A stretch of DNA of 60,287 nt from Chromera velia (taxonomy: Eukaryota > Sar > Chromeraceae): contig JAHBMJ010005943.1 in the NCBI GenBank assembly GCA_018398765.1, forward strand, positions 1-60,287. Direction: 5' to 3'. Positions 1 to 11,397 of the stretch are shown piece by piece. The position numbers and the translations under genes are program-made. The first letter of the stretch is position 1. Every line of letters begins with the position of its first letter. The notes beneath the pieces are model-generated. The model was not told the origin of the DNA. It worked only from the letters and a program-made list of their open reading frames with translations, and did not search any database.

Positions 1-2
1 TT

Positions 3-98
3 CCCCTTCTCGAGTTCATCCTCGCTCAGGCAAACAGCGGGGCCGCACTCCCCAAGCCCAACGCAAAAGCCAACGTGCATCCCGCTCTGGCTTGTTGA
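3..98 (+). CDS. 3' end of a paralogue of the Lys/Ala-rich-tail protein (partial)
   Basis: The reading frame is open from the left window edge to TGA at 96-98. It encodes PLLEFILAQANSGAALPKP followed by a short divergent tail. The first ~60 bases are a near-identical reverse complement of ~3083-3143, inside the minus-strand gene at 2942-3808. The long Lys-Ala repeat of that paralogue is reduced here to a few degenerate codons before an early stop. The upstream part lies outside the window, so it cannot be told whether this is a working gene or a truncated duplicate. Function unknown. Confidence 0.55.
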   Translation, partial: PLLEFILAQANSGAALPKPNAKANVHPALAC

Positions 99-603
99 TG
101 CCACGCTGTCTTTCGAAACCGTTTGCGGAGACTTTCTTCTTTGAGGAGGTTGGTACTAGTTGGCAGTAGAAAAGCCTGCGAGAGATTGAGTGCTTCAGTG
201 CGTTCAGGGCTAGGTTCAGGGTTTGGAAGGGCGCGTCGATGGTGCACGCAAAAAGTTGGTGAAAACGTAAAGAAATGAAGGCATCTTAACATTCATTGTT
301 CTGCGATATTAATATAATATATGTAATATATGGGCTCGTCCCGGAGCTTCACCAAATCATTTATGCTCTTTTATGTTCGATGATATTCCTTTTAGCACTG
401 GGATAGGATGAAATACTAGAAATTTGGAAACTTGGACTCAAATTAACGCCCTTTTTATTTTTTGCCTAATTTTTAATTTTTAAAAAAATAAGCGCTAGAT
501 TGGGCATTAAAATTCGCGGAAGTCGGCGGTACGACCAGTCATAATTAGTTATAGACTCCTAACGCGGACTCACTAGATTGACTGATTTGATTAATCAATT
601 GAT
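99..603. other. AT-rich intergenic stretch
   Basis: No supported gene. Composition becomes strongly AT-rich after about 300, with TGATT/AATCA motifs near 575-610 that run into the left arm of the inverted repeat described for 604-1818. Confidence 0.6.
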
Positions 604-1818
604 TGATTCACTAGGCGTAGGATATCAAAATCAAATAATAAAACATAACATCATTTTTTCCAGTTTTTTTTTTTAATATTTGATTTTGATTTTTTTTATT
701 TTTAAAACTAGTTTTGAATTAAACGATCAAGACCTAGGTCAAGTCATTTCAAAACACTAGTCGAGATGTAAGTTCTAACTGCTTTGATCTTTTTTATAAA
801 AATCTACGAAACACTTTATTTACAATTGTTTTCATTAAGATACATTGAGAGCAAAGACAATGACCTTAATCACAGCTTTTAGGCTTGGAGAATAGAATGA
901 GGCTCTAGCACATCGTAGTGATCCCCTTCCACTTTCTGCTGCCAAAGCAAAAAAATTTTTTTCTTTATCTCCTTTTTACCTAGGATACACAGTCTTTTGT
1001 ACACATCAGTTTCTTTTCCAAAGACGTGAATCCGCACGTCTTTCATGAATGAGAAGCAAATCATTTCCACATACCCACCCCATACACGCCCTTCAATGAG
1101 GCGACCTTCCAGAGCACGGGCATATTTGTCTATGTCAAGACTCCATCTGCCGGACAGGCCCTCATTGGACAGAAGGCCGAGTCTCTTAACTTTGTCGGCA
1201 CAACAGAGCGTAATCTAGTAACCTTCCTCCCTCCCGATCGGTGTGCCAAACATAAGGGTCTCACCACTCCCCACTGTTCAAATAAAATTGGTGATCCCGG
1301 AAAGGTGAGACTCGCACGTCCCTCCGAATTTGCGGGAGAAGCAATGATACAGACATCTTCCATCCCCCGGCACTTTCGTAACAGGGGTCCTGTTGCCCGT
1401 AATCCCAGGCACAAAGACTGGAGTTCCAAAAAATGAAGGTTTCAGAGTTCCAAAAAATGCGAAAGGTAAAAATGAAGATGCCAGCGGGGAATCAAGGGTG
1501 GGTTGGTGGATGGGCAGAGGTGCCAATCAGAGTTATTGAAATTCTTGAAGAGGGAAATGCAAAAATTGTGTAAGTCAGCCTATCGTGTACAGACTAACTT
1601 CAAAATTTATCTCCATAAAAATCGATAAAATTGCTTTCAAAAATCCTAAAACAATAAATTTGAATTTTTGAAGACGTTTTTAGGTGACCAGAAGGTCCTA
1701 GTAGTAACCTATAGGTCAAATTATACATTTTTTATATTTGAATCATATCATCATTTTTTTTTTGTTTTGATTATTATTTTTGATTATTGTTTTTAATATC
1801 CTACGCTTAGTTGATTCA
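604..1818. mobile_element. Candidate TIR element carrying an OTU-protease remnant
   Basis: The left arm at 604-630 (core GGCGTAGGATATCAAAA) recurs inverted at 1791-1818 (core TTTTAATATCCTACGC). The two ~27-base arms differ at about five positions, and AT-rich sequence continues inward from both. Between them lies a broken OTU cysteine-protease reading frame. OTU domains are carried by several eukaryotic transposon families, so a degenerate element is the simplest reading. No clear target-site duplication was found, so the true ends may differ. Confidence 0.4.
879..1526 (-). pseudogene. OTU-domain cysteine protease, frameshifted remnant
   Basis: The frame 1526 to 1278 contains VPGDGRCLYHCFSRKFGG, the OTU signature with the catalytic Asp and Cys (DGxCLxH) near 1337-1375. 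After a frame change and an in-frame TAG near 1215, a second frame (about 1212 to 879) continues with the other OTU landmarks: a W-GG-E segment (VWGGYVEMICFS) and a terminal GDHYDVLEP with the catalytic His. The order and spacing match an OTU deubiquitinase-like domain, but it cannot be read as one frame. A short unrecognised intron spanning the break is the alternative. Its place between inverted repeats suggests a transposon-borne copy. Confidence 0.55.
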
Positions 1819-2387
1819 TTGAAGGCACTGGCACTGTAGTAAAGATTTTAAGTCACTTTGTCACCAAGGGGCCGCCGGGCTGGACACTAGGCCGGACATG
1901 ATTCCAGGACATCATTATTATCATGCATTATCGCCATTGGCCCATAATGCCGCCCATTTGACGCTAAATTCAACGTTGCATTTGTTAATTCATGCGAATT
2001 ACCAATTAATATTTCAAGCACTGAGGCCAATCTTCAAATCACATAAATTTATAATCATAATTCATTAATCTGAAATAATTTTGTACTTGTATACGTCACA
2101 AAAAAATGCATAAATAATTCTTTAAGTTGAATGATAGTTGAATCAAAACTTTTACATTGTATCATTCTCAATTTTGTTGTGCGCCCAGTGGTCATTGAGA
2201 ACAGAGGCATGCAGAAGATCAACCCAGCACATCGGTTGTACATGGAATTGATTTGCTTGTTTTGCTTGCGATGGGACCTCCATTGCTGCTCATGCATGAG
2301 CGTGGTAATCAATGAATGCATGACAGGCACGCATTTAAAGATTCTCTTTCACATCAGGTAAGCCTCGCAGCTGAAGTGTGCACGTCG
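1819..2387. other. Intergenic, no gene recognised
   Basis: Moderately AT-rich to ~2150, then more balanced. Open frames here are short and match no family. A GGTAAG at 2357-2362 could be a plus-strand donor but has no recognisable exon. Confidence 0.5.
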
Positions 2388-2501
2388 TCAGTCGATTCTC
2401 GTTGGATCCTTCAAGATCTGCCAGCGCAGCTTGGCTTGGACGCGCTTTTCGATTTCATGGGCCGGCTGTGTGCTGATGGAGCCCTCTTTGCGCAGCGACA
2501 T
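2388..2501 (-). CDS. Small ORF, 37 codons, unknown
   Basis: ATG at 2501-2499 and TGA at 2390-2388 enclose a frame of coding-like composition (charged and helical; internal segment EIEKRVQAKLRWQILKD). The frame stays open upstream of this ATG, so the start is uncertain. It may be a small gene, a terminal exon, or an element-encoded fragment. No family recognised. Confidence 0.25.
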   Translation of the reverse strand: MSLRKEGSISTQPAHEIEKRVQAKLRWQILKDPTRID

Positions 2502-2941
2502 CACCATCAATGCATGTCGTGTGACGGACAAAGAAACCAAGAAGTGAAAGGTTCGCACAAAGAGGATGAGTCAAACAGACAGACGCACGCACGTGCCAAC
2601 CCTGCCAAAAGCACAAACATCGAATCCCCTTGATTGCCGGAGCTATCGGACAAGCCCCAGCCCCCTGTTGCTTCTCCCCAATCCCTTTTGTGTCCAAACC
2701 CCTCATGATCCATACAGGCAGGCAGGTGGCGGAGAATCGTTGCTAATCGTTTCAGACTTGAGTGCGGGATCCATGCAGGCTGCTAAATGATTGCATGATT
2801 GGTTGACCCTTGGTTAAGTTGGCTTTGATTTTGTCGACCAATTTCACCCCCCTTCCCCCCTCTTCCTTGTCTCTCTGGCTTCGAAAGCGACAGAGACTTC
2901 GAATTTTTTGTTCAGAAAGGGGGGGACTTGAAGAAGGAAAC

Positions 2942-3808
2942 TTACTTCTTCTTGGCAACTGCCTTGGTCTTGGGCTTGACGGTGGATGTCTTGGCCTTCG
3001 CTTTAGCTTTGGGGGAGGCGGCCTTGGGTGCAGCCTTGGCCTTTGCCTTGGCCTTGGCCTTCGCCTTAGCCTTGGCCTTGGCTTTGGGCTTGGGGAGTGC
3101 GGCCCCGCTGTTTGCCTGAGCGAGGATGAACTCGAGAAGGGGAACTTCGGTGGATCCGATGAGGACACAGGGGCCCTTGGAGGGAGTTGCCTTCATCTGC
3201 ACGTCCTGGCCGTTGACTTCGTAGAGCTCGGGCCCCCTCTTGACGATCTGAACGCCCAACTCGGGGTTGGCGTGGACGAAGTCAGAGAGGGCCTGGTCGA
3301 GCTCCGAGAGGGAAGCCTCGGCGGGGGCAGGGACGGTCTTGAGGAAGGCGGCGGCGTCGGTCACGGGGGGGAGGGCACGCTCGGCGGACGGCTTCTCGAC
3401 CACATGCCTCATGTGAAGCTCTGCCTCGTGACTGGCAAGACGGAGGGACAGGTCTTGAGCGCTGGTCTTGAGGACTGCCATCTCATAGTTGAGGTTGCGG
3501 ATCATTGCTTTGCAGGCTTCGAGATCCTGTCGGGCGACGTGGTATCCCCTGAAGAGAGGTTCGTGTCCTGTCTGGGTGATCATGGGGGGGCGTGCAGTAA
3601 CGATGGGGGGGGGAGAGAGGGAGGTGACAGAGGCAACAGACACACGGGGGGTCTCACGGACTGTCCGCAGGGGGAAGGCGGGGTAGGGCATCATGGGGGG
3701 GGGTCCGGGTCGGAGAATGGGGGCGGAGATGGACGCACGCATGAGGGTGAGGGGGCGTGAAAATGAGGAAAAAGGACGGAAATATGACGATACGGAGTGT
3801 TCTTTCAA
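2942..3808 (-). CDS. Protein with Pro-rich N-terminus, coiled middle and Lys/Ala-rich tail
   Basis: A single open frame of 288 codons. The first ~90 residues are rich in Pro, Arg and Ser. Residues ~95-150 (around QDLEACKAMIRNLNYEMAVL) look helical or coiled-coil. Residues ~160-235 are mixed and globular-looking, and the last ~50 alternate Lys-Ala/Lys-Pro and end in KKK. Such tails resemble those of linker histones and other nucleic-acid-binding proteins, but no domain is recognised. A later ATG (beginning MRASISAP) is an equally good start. The UPF3 stop lies only ~130 bases upstream on the same strand, so the two transcription units nearly abut. An inverted partial paralogue lies at the left window edge. 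Confidence 0.6.
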   Translation of the reverse strand: MKEHSVSSYFRPFSSFSRPLTLMRASISAPILRPGPPPMMPYPAFPLRTVRETPRVSVASVTSLSPPPIVTARPPMITQTGHEPLFRGYHVARQDLEACKAMIRNLNYEMAVLKTSAQDLSLRLASHEAELHMRHVVEKPSAERALPPVTDAAAFLKTVPAPAEASLSELDQALSDFVHANPELGVQIVKRGPELYEVNGQDVQMKATPSKGPCVLIGSTEVPLLEFILAQANSGAALPKPKAKAKAKAKAKAKAKAKAAPKAASPKAKAKAKTSTVKPKTKAVAKKK

Positions 3809-3938
3809 CTGATAAGGGAGACAAGACTTTTAAGACGGCTGGGTTTTTACCGATTTCTACTAAAGACAATTCGGAGACAAGCCTGATTACGAAGCGGCTT
3901 GTGTTTGCATACATGGTTAATTCGAAATTGAACGTCAA

Positions 3939-5615
3939 TCAACGACCCCTACCACGACCCCTCCTTCCACCTCCAGAGCCATGACCCCCCCCACGAGAGG
4001 CGAACCCTGCCCAATCTGTGTCTCCGTGCCGTCTGTCGTCTCTCCGCTCTCCACCCTGACCTCTCCGGTCCTTGTCACCCCTGTCTCTGTCTCTGTCTCC
4101 ATAACCACCCCTATCTCTGTCGTGATCTTTGTCTCTTGAAGTGGCAAAAGCATTGTGGGCCCCTCCATGCCCCCCCCCTCCTCTTCCTCCTCTGTTACCA
4201 CCTCCACGCAGACGGTCGTCTCTGTCTCTGTCGTGGTCTCTGTCTCTATCATCCCGTCTCTGATTTCTTCCATCTCTGTCTCTGTCTCTTCCTGGCGGCT
4301 GCTGGTGCTGTCGGAACTCTTTCTCCCATTGGTGCTCTTCCCTCATATCCCTTTCCCCTCCCCTCTCTCTGTCTCTGTTCTGCCCCCCTCCCCCTCGAGA
4401 CTGCTTCCCATCTCTGTCTCTGTCTCGTTCCTGATCATGGAAACTGTCTCCCCCCCCTCGCCCCTTGTCGCCTCGATGTTTGGCAACCCAGTTAGAAGAG
4501 GAGCCCAGTCCCCGACTGGGCTCCTCCGATTCCCTCGCTCCCAGCCGCTCTTGCTCTCTCTCTCTGTCCTTCCCCCTCTCCCCAACGCCGTTCTCTCGCC
4601 CCCCATCCCGGGGCCTGCCTTCGTTCAAGTGGCTGCTCGGCGCTCTGAAGAGAACAACAAAAGACATGGGAGGAGGGACGGAAGGGGAACAATTGTCAGA
4701 CCCGAGAGAGAAGAACGTTTACTTCACGTTCGGAATTTACAGCCGACAACCAAGGCTTGAAGAACAAAGTAACCACAAGCAGAGAAGAGAGGCAGACTGA
4801 TTTCTGCGGGCGGCTACTTCACCCGGCCACCAGCCTCCTTAGCCTCCTTCGTATCGCTGAGTTTGTTTCAGCAAACAACTCTTTTAGAGACGAGGCTGAG
4901 AAAAAGACGCAAGATGGAGCAGGAGAGAAGAGCTGGCTTGTTGAAAGCAGTTCAGCCCAACAGAAACAAGAAAGCAAAAAAGGAGGAAGAGACGTGCAGA
5001 CAAAGTACTTCGACCAACCCCTGCCTGAAGTCGAAAGAAGAAGAAACGTCCGCTTGCTGCCTCTCCCCGTCTCCTCCTCCTCCTCCTCTCGAATACTCCT
5101 CCCCTCCCCCCCCTCTTCCCCCCCCTCCTCCGCGTCTCTCCCCTTTCGGAGGCGCAAAGTCTCTCGTGAAAAGTTGGGACTCTGCAGGAATGGAGGTCTC
5201 TTTCTTCTCCTCCTTCTTCCTGAACGCGACCTGCGTCTGCTGTGCATGGTGACCTCGGCTCCCCCCTCCACTCGACGGCGTTCCCTCCCCCTCTCTGTCT
5301 CTGTCTCTGCCTCCCCCCCTCTCTGCCTCGTCCCGACCAGGAGGACGGGCCATGATCTGCACGAACGGAGGGGATGAATCGTGAGAGCAAATCGAGCAAC
5401 ATGAATGGTCGAAGAAAAGGAGAGCTTGGCAGACGCGCGGGTCAAGCGAAGCGAGGGGGACAAAGAGAAGGCACAAGACGGGGACCTAACGGCCACCCTG
5501 CTCTTCTCTGTTCTACGCAACGCAACGCAACACCCAGAACCGCCAAAACTCAAGAGACGAGGGACTGTCCAAGCCCACGCATCACGTGTACAAACACACA
5601 AATGGACACCGCTCA

Positions 5616-5646
<31 letters not shown>

Positions 5647-8600
5647 TGGCACACACGTTCCCCTGCCCCTCTGACCCTCACGGGCTGCTGCTGCATTGTC
5701 TTGTTGGTCCCCTCCTTCCCGTCTCTTCCCTTCGAGGCCTGGGTGTCCTGATCAGCCCCCTTCTGCATGGAGGGAGAGACGGGGAGACCAGACAAGAGAA
5801 GCGCAACCGTATTACAATCAACCAGCAAGAATCCCTCACAGCATCCACTGGGATAATCAACCGCCCGTGATCTGTGATCCCTCCTCCTCAAGAGACTTAC
5901 ATACCGCTTGCTGTTCTTCATCATCTCGCGCATCTTGACAATGCCAACAAGGAGAAGAAGCGAAAGAAAGACGCCCTTCCTTCGACAGTTTCTTCATCCG
6001 CGCACTCCAGTGTCTATGCTCCTCTCGCCTCCTCACACTCTATCGCCAAATTGCATCAAAATAAGGGAAAAGAGCTACAACAGAAGACAAGGCCAAAGCA
6101 AAACCTGCGTGCCAGCTTAATTGTGTTTGGACAGAGAGTGAACGCTGTCGACTGACTGACCGGTTTGTACGATGCCATTCCGCTGCAGGCAAGACACAGG
6201 GAAAAAAGGGAGCGGGGACTGGGATAATGAGAAACACCAACGATTTCTGACTTGAGACCCACGAAGGCAATCAATCTAACAGAGAGAGTGCAATGAAAGA
6301 AAGAAAAAACAAAGGGGCGGGGGAATGTTGATCGATTCGTTCCGGGATTTGACTCCTTTATCTTTTCTTTCTGTTTTTCTTTCTTCCTTTCTGCTTCTCT
6401 TTCTTTCCTCCTTTCTTTCGCTCACTCACCGTCCACGAACTCGCACGGGCTCCTTCTCCTTGTCAGCCTCTGCATCTCCCCTGTCTGCTGGTCTGTCTCT
6501 GTCTCTATTCATGGTCTTGGAGGCAGCGGCTGCTGAAGAAGAAGAAGCGTCGGCCTTGACCCACATCTTTGCAGGGGCTACAGCATCTGCTCCCTGGTCT
6601 CTCTCTCTCGTCATGCTGTCCGGATGGTTTTCCCCCCCTCGTCCTCTCTCTCTTTCCATGCGCAGTCTTTCTCTTTCCCTTTCTCTCCTTTCTTTTTCTT
6701 TTGCCCTCTCTCGCTCCATGTCCTGTCGCCTCTCGCGTTCTAATTCCATCCGCCTCTCCCTGTCCTTCTCCTGTTTCACCTGTCTCTCTCTCTCCCTCGC
6801 CTCTCGTCTCCTCAACCTCTCTCGTTCTCTGCGCTCTTTCTCCTCTTTCGCCTTCTGCCTCTCTTCCTTCAGCCTCTGCCTCTCGGCCTCCTTCTCCCTC
6901 TCCCTCTCTGCCCGGTCTCTGCGGCCAGACGGCGGTCGTCCCTTTGCCTGCAAGCACCATATTACATGGTGAGTGATATGCATGCATACGCAAGCAAACA
7001 GATGATACAGCAGAAGATCGCCCGACGGCCTGAGCCTTCAAACTTTGCAGAAGCACTCAAGAAAGTCGGTCTGGTCTCTTTTCGCACATGAGAAGTTTGT
7101 GTAGCTGCTCTACAAAAGTGATCGGTTGCAAGGTAAAGGAGGAGAGGTGGGTTACGGTAGAGTGAAACACCGACAGATGCATGAACGGATGGATAGATGG
7201 ACAAAAAGAAAGGAGAGACGGGGAAAAGAGTAAGAAAGGAAGGGCGGGAAAAAACTAAAAGAAGGAAGGGAAACACAAAGGACCTCACTCACCTCAGCTC
7301 CCCCCAACGACTTGACTCTGTATCTGTCCTTGTCTCTGTTTTCCAACATTCTCACCAACGGTGTCACGAAAATCTTCCGTCCACCTTCGTCTTCCTTCTG
7401 TTCTACACTCTTCGGCAAAGCCCCTGTTCCCAGTGGAGCTACCGCCTCCTTCTTCCTCTGCTCATCCAACCAACCCTCCAACGTGCCTGCCTCAGACCTT
7501 TGGAGGAATTCCTGGAAGAATCCATCTGCACACACGCTCTCTCTCATACGTTTATTCAGACCGCAAAGCAAAGGGAAAACAACAAACAAAGGTACGAGAA
7601 CATCCCATCCGTTATTTCTGCCTCCTGGTTCTCTCTCTGGTCTTTGCAGTGAGTATCAGCAAAGTCATCCAAGCTCTTCCCTTCGACCTCGTCAACCTGC
7701 TCAAACCTCTCTCCAAGTCTCTCTCTCTTGAGGCGAAAATGTCGGAAAGGGTCTCTACTCATCTCTGTACATGCTCATGTGTCTCGCTCCTTTTAGTAGC
7801 CTCCTTCTCTTCCGACATGTGACTCTCTCTCTCTCCCTCCCTCACCTTGTCTATCTATGTGTCCATCTTTGTGAACACTCCCTTAAACACAAAACAAGTT
7901 GACATACACAGACTGAGAGACACACAAACACAGGCGAAAGAACAGACCCTTGTCGATGGTTCCACTCCGAGGGTCCTCTCTTTCCTTCGCCTTCGGGAGT
8001 TTCTGGTAGGGGGCCATTGCGGCGACAGCTCGAAAGTGCTCACCTGCAGTGCGGGGGGGAGGGAGGGGGTGAGACGGAAGGGGAGTCGGAGGTGGGCTTC
8101 CTGAAAGAACCAAAACAGGGGCAAAACCAAGGTGGTCGACAGAAAGACGGACAGTCTGTATGTTGCTTCTTCTCCCTTCTTTTCCTCATGTACACAACAG
8201 ACAGACAGACAGACAGACAGAAAGACAGAAAGACAGAAAGACAGAAAGAAAGAAAGAAAGAAACACAGACAGACAGACAGACAGAAAGAAGGAACAAAGA
8301 CAAAAGAACAGAACAAACAATCGAACAACGTGGGCAGGGGGCCCGAAAGGTGAGAGATAAGCGCCCCTTGCCTCTCCACCTCGCGACAGACTTTTACATG
8401 ATCACTGGGTTCACACGTTAATCCTCTGCTGCTTCCACAGACAGACTATATCGTCCTTTCTCTCCAGACAGACAGACAGACAGAATATATCGTCTTTTCT
8501 GACAGACAGAGTATATCGTCTTTTCTTCTCTTCACTGTTTCCGACAGACAGAGAGACAGACAGACAGACTATATGTTTATTCTTCTTCTCCCTCTTTTTC

Positions 8601-8631
<31 letters not shown>

Positions 8632-8866
8632 ATATATCGTCTTTTCTGACAGACAGACAGACAGACAGAATATATCGTCTTTTCAGACAGACAGACAGAC
8701 TATATGTTTCTTCTTCTCCCTTCTTTTCTTCATGAACACAACAGACAAAAAGAAAGAAAGAACAAAGACAAAAGCACAGCACCAACAATCAAACAGCGTG
8801 GGCAGGGGGCCCGAAAGGTGAGAGTTAAGCGCCCCTTGCCTCTCCAGCTCCCGACAGACTTTCACC

Positions 8867-8900
<34 letters not shown>

Positions 8901-8940
8901 TATGTTTCTTCTTTTTCTCCCTCCTTTTCTTTATGAACAC

Positions 8941-8978
<38 letters not shown>

Positions 8979-10565
8979 AATCGTCAGATGCAAGGTCCCG
9001 AAACAAAGTCGAAGAGGACCAGACATGAAAAACAAACACAAAAGAAAGTGAACCGAATCTCTTCGACCCCCTTCCCTCCTTGGCATGAAGCAATGAAAGC
9101 AAGGCAAATCACAAAACGATCAACATGGAACGGGACAGGCAGGAGGGAATGCAGGAAGGAAAAGAAAGGTCGGGAGAGAAAGTAAGCGACGAAGGGAATG
9201 AGAGGGGAAGACAGACAACAAAGACATGCATGCACAGCACCACTGTCTCCCCTCCCCTCTCCGCCCCCCTCCCCCTTCCCGTCTCTTGGGTGACTGACTG
9301 ACCCCGATCATCCACAAACAGTTGTCCCTGCACACACATCACAGGCAACCAACCCAACGAAGGAACAAGCATCACGGATACACATGCATCCAGGCAGAGA
9401 CACCGTGGAGAGAGCGCAGTGAAGCGTTTTCTATATGGAAAGGAGACACTCCGTCAATGAAAGAAAATACCGGGACAAATGCAAAGGTCGCCAGCGCTCT
9501 TCAGATGGAGTCGCTGGGCGGGCGGGAGGATACTGAAGAAACCCCATGCAGCCAGGATAGCCCTCAGACAGACAAAGAGACCACGCCGTTTTCTTGCGTG
9601 GTTCCCTTCCCTTTCTCCTCACGGAAAAAGATGACACGAAGACAGAAGCCCAAAACGCACACCAGAAAAGAGATGGGAGGCAGACCGCGTGTACAGGATA
9701 CATACAGCAAGGACGGAAGAAAATCACCCTCTGTCTGTGCAGGGAGTGCTGTGCACTGACATGGTACTGCTTGATGAACACCTCAGCAGCCGCCACGCTG
9801 TCAAAGTTCAGGTAGCACCTGCTGTTCACACTCGACTTGGCCAGAGTTTTGCTGCAAGAACACAAAAGGAATGTAAGTCATGTGATCCTCACACATGTCA
9901 GAGACAAAAGCAACAGCGCCAGAGACCTCACAAACGAGCTCACGCAAATGTCCCGAAGACACAACGATCTACTCAGGGCAGTGAAGGATGGAGCTCCCGG
10001 GGGACATACAGCACCATGTGTAGATATAGACAGGGAGGAGGAGGCCTATGAATGAAGAGAGGCCGATGTTCGGCGGTGCAGCATGATGAGATTCTCTCTG
10101 GACACAGTCGTGCATCCAGCCCCCTTTCCCGATCTGCAGAATACTCTGATACACGACCAGTACATCGTCTCACTTTCTTTCAGTAGTGTGCATGCACTTC
10201 GCACTCTCTCTACGGTCTCCTCACCTTCGCTTCCCGGAGACGAATCTCTTCCACGTGACTGAGTCTGCCCATTTAGCGATCGTCTCCGAGAACTTCTCCT
10301 CTGTCAGGGTGGGAGGGAGCAGCCTCACGACAACTGCATACTTGCAAGAAGACAGGAAGAGAAATTGCGGATAGATCAGCGAGCACAAACGAAGAAGTTG
10401 GAGTGCGTGAGTGGAGGAAAAGCGACCGGTAGAGATGCCGCACAGAAACACACAAAAAGAGGGTTCACGATTGTCCATCCCAGCTTCCCGCTGACCTTTC
10501 GCACGATCTTTCGAATTGATTACCGGAATGTACCGGATCTGCACGGCTGCTCCTGTGGCAGCCAT
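3939..10565 (-). CDS. UPF3: UPF3/SMG4 nonsense-mediated mRNA decay factor, 10 exons
   Basis: UPF3 bridges UPF2 and the exon-junction complex (EJC) in nonsense-mediated mRNA decay. Exons (minus): 10565-10524, 10340-10225, 9851-9761, 9327-9303, 8043-7948, 7525-7293, 6947-6430, 6182-6161, 5356-5019 and 4644-3939, ~728 codons. Phases close at every junction; the exon-9 donor (GTTGGT) is the weakest. The Smg4/UPF3 RRM-like domain spans residues ~15-125: VVVRLLPPTLTEEKF, then SSVNSRCYLNF, GQLFVDDRG, MAPYQKLPK and GTIDK before a DGFFQEFL block. An Arg/Glu-rich helix follows (exon 7), then an Arg/Asp/Gly-rich tail with RGG-like repeats. A 22-base microexon encodes MASYKP, placed like the EJC-binding motif of animal UPF3. 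The start lies immediately before the domain; further 5' exons cannot be excluded. Confidence 0.85.
8160..8990. repeat. (GACA)n-rich repeat modules inside a UPF3 intron
   Basis: Arrays of GACA/GAAA tetranucleotides alternate with two copies of a non-repetitive core (8327-8440 and 8795-8866) that includes GGGCAGGGGGCCCGAAAGG. Further copies occur in inverted orientation at 58712-58830 and 59165-59365. The whole block lies within the intron between UPF3 exons 4 and 5. Confidence 0.8.
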
Positions 10566-11397
10566 CTTTTGTCAAAGTTCGTCACTGCCTCCTCAAACAA
10601 AATCGCGATGTCGGCAACAATTAAATACGCACTACTGCGAGAGGAATGTCGCAAGCCTTTGTGGATTCGACTCTTCCCTCCCAGTTTCTTGCAACCGAAG
10701 TCAGTTCTTTCCCGAAAGCAAAAGCTTTTCAATGTAACGAGAAAAATCGAACACGCAGGTGCGGGGAACCGGTGAACAAAACAGAAAACCCAGGTGTCAA
10801 TCCCCGTGCAAGCACAAAGAACAGAGCTCGCAGGAGCAACCCTCTAGATCTTAATGTCAAGACACGTACGGGGTTACCAGTAATGACAAACAAAAGGAGA
10901 TGGGCATTGAGCAGCTTCTGACAACAGCGTAGTAATCAGTTGTTCCTGAGATTTCGATTTCAGCTTGAGTGGTCCTATATTATATATCAGCCATGATCAT
11001 CCCAATGATGAGAAATTATCCCAGAAGCCGGCCGTCTCCAAATTTTGCGCCATTTTTTCCAGAAATCCTTCAGGATGCATATGACCTTCGAATGCGTGCA
11101 AAGCGAGAGAAACCTGTCCTTTTTTTTTAATGGTGATGTTTTAACAATTGAGAAATTCTATATATGCATTCCATTCAGACTGACTGTATGTCAGATTGAT
11201 GCTTCTTCTATGCCATCTCGCTGTTGTCTGCAAAAAACAAATTTCGAGAGGCAGCTGTCCCAACAAAGCAGCGGCAGAGAGACTGGACGATATCCTCTTG
11301 TCAAAGCAACACTTCATTCCTTCGTCTCTTCAATACCACGAGACAATTCTTCTTACATGCTCTCAGTGTAGCAGCTTCTCCTACACCAGCAGACACA
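10566..11397. promoter_or_regulatory. Head-to-head intergenic region, UPF3 and kelch gene
   Basis: About 830 bases separate the divergent start codons. It should hold both promoters and 5' leaders. A minus-strand frame just upstream of the UPF3 ATG is open for ~70 codons but is out of phase with UPF3 exon 2, so it is taken as leader. On the plus strand the kelch frame is open back to 11224 without conservation. No specific promoter element was recognised. Confidence 0.4.

Noticed and set aside
2810..3760. 316-codon plus-strand Gly/Leu-rich frame
   Set aside because: Antisense of the Lys/Ala-rich-tail protein, whose paralogue at the window edge keeps the minus-strand reading frame.
4155..4760. 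Long plus-strand frames of Ser/Val/Leu repeats opposite the UPF3 tail
   Set aside because: They are shadows of the Arg/Asp/Gly-rich UPF3 exons; repetitive codons on one strand keep several frames open on the other.
6325..6972. Plus-strand Ser/Leu-rich frame of 215 codons
   Set aside because: Antisense of UPF3 exon 7 (Arg/Glu helix); the minus-strand product fits the family and has matching splice sites.
10520..10732. Minus-strand frame just upstream of UPF3 exon 2
   Set aside because: Its phase does not join UPF3 exon 2 at the GTAATC donor, and it adds no family-conserved residues; treated as leader.
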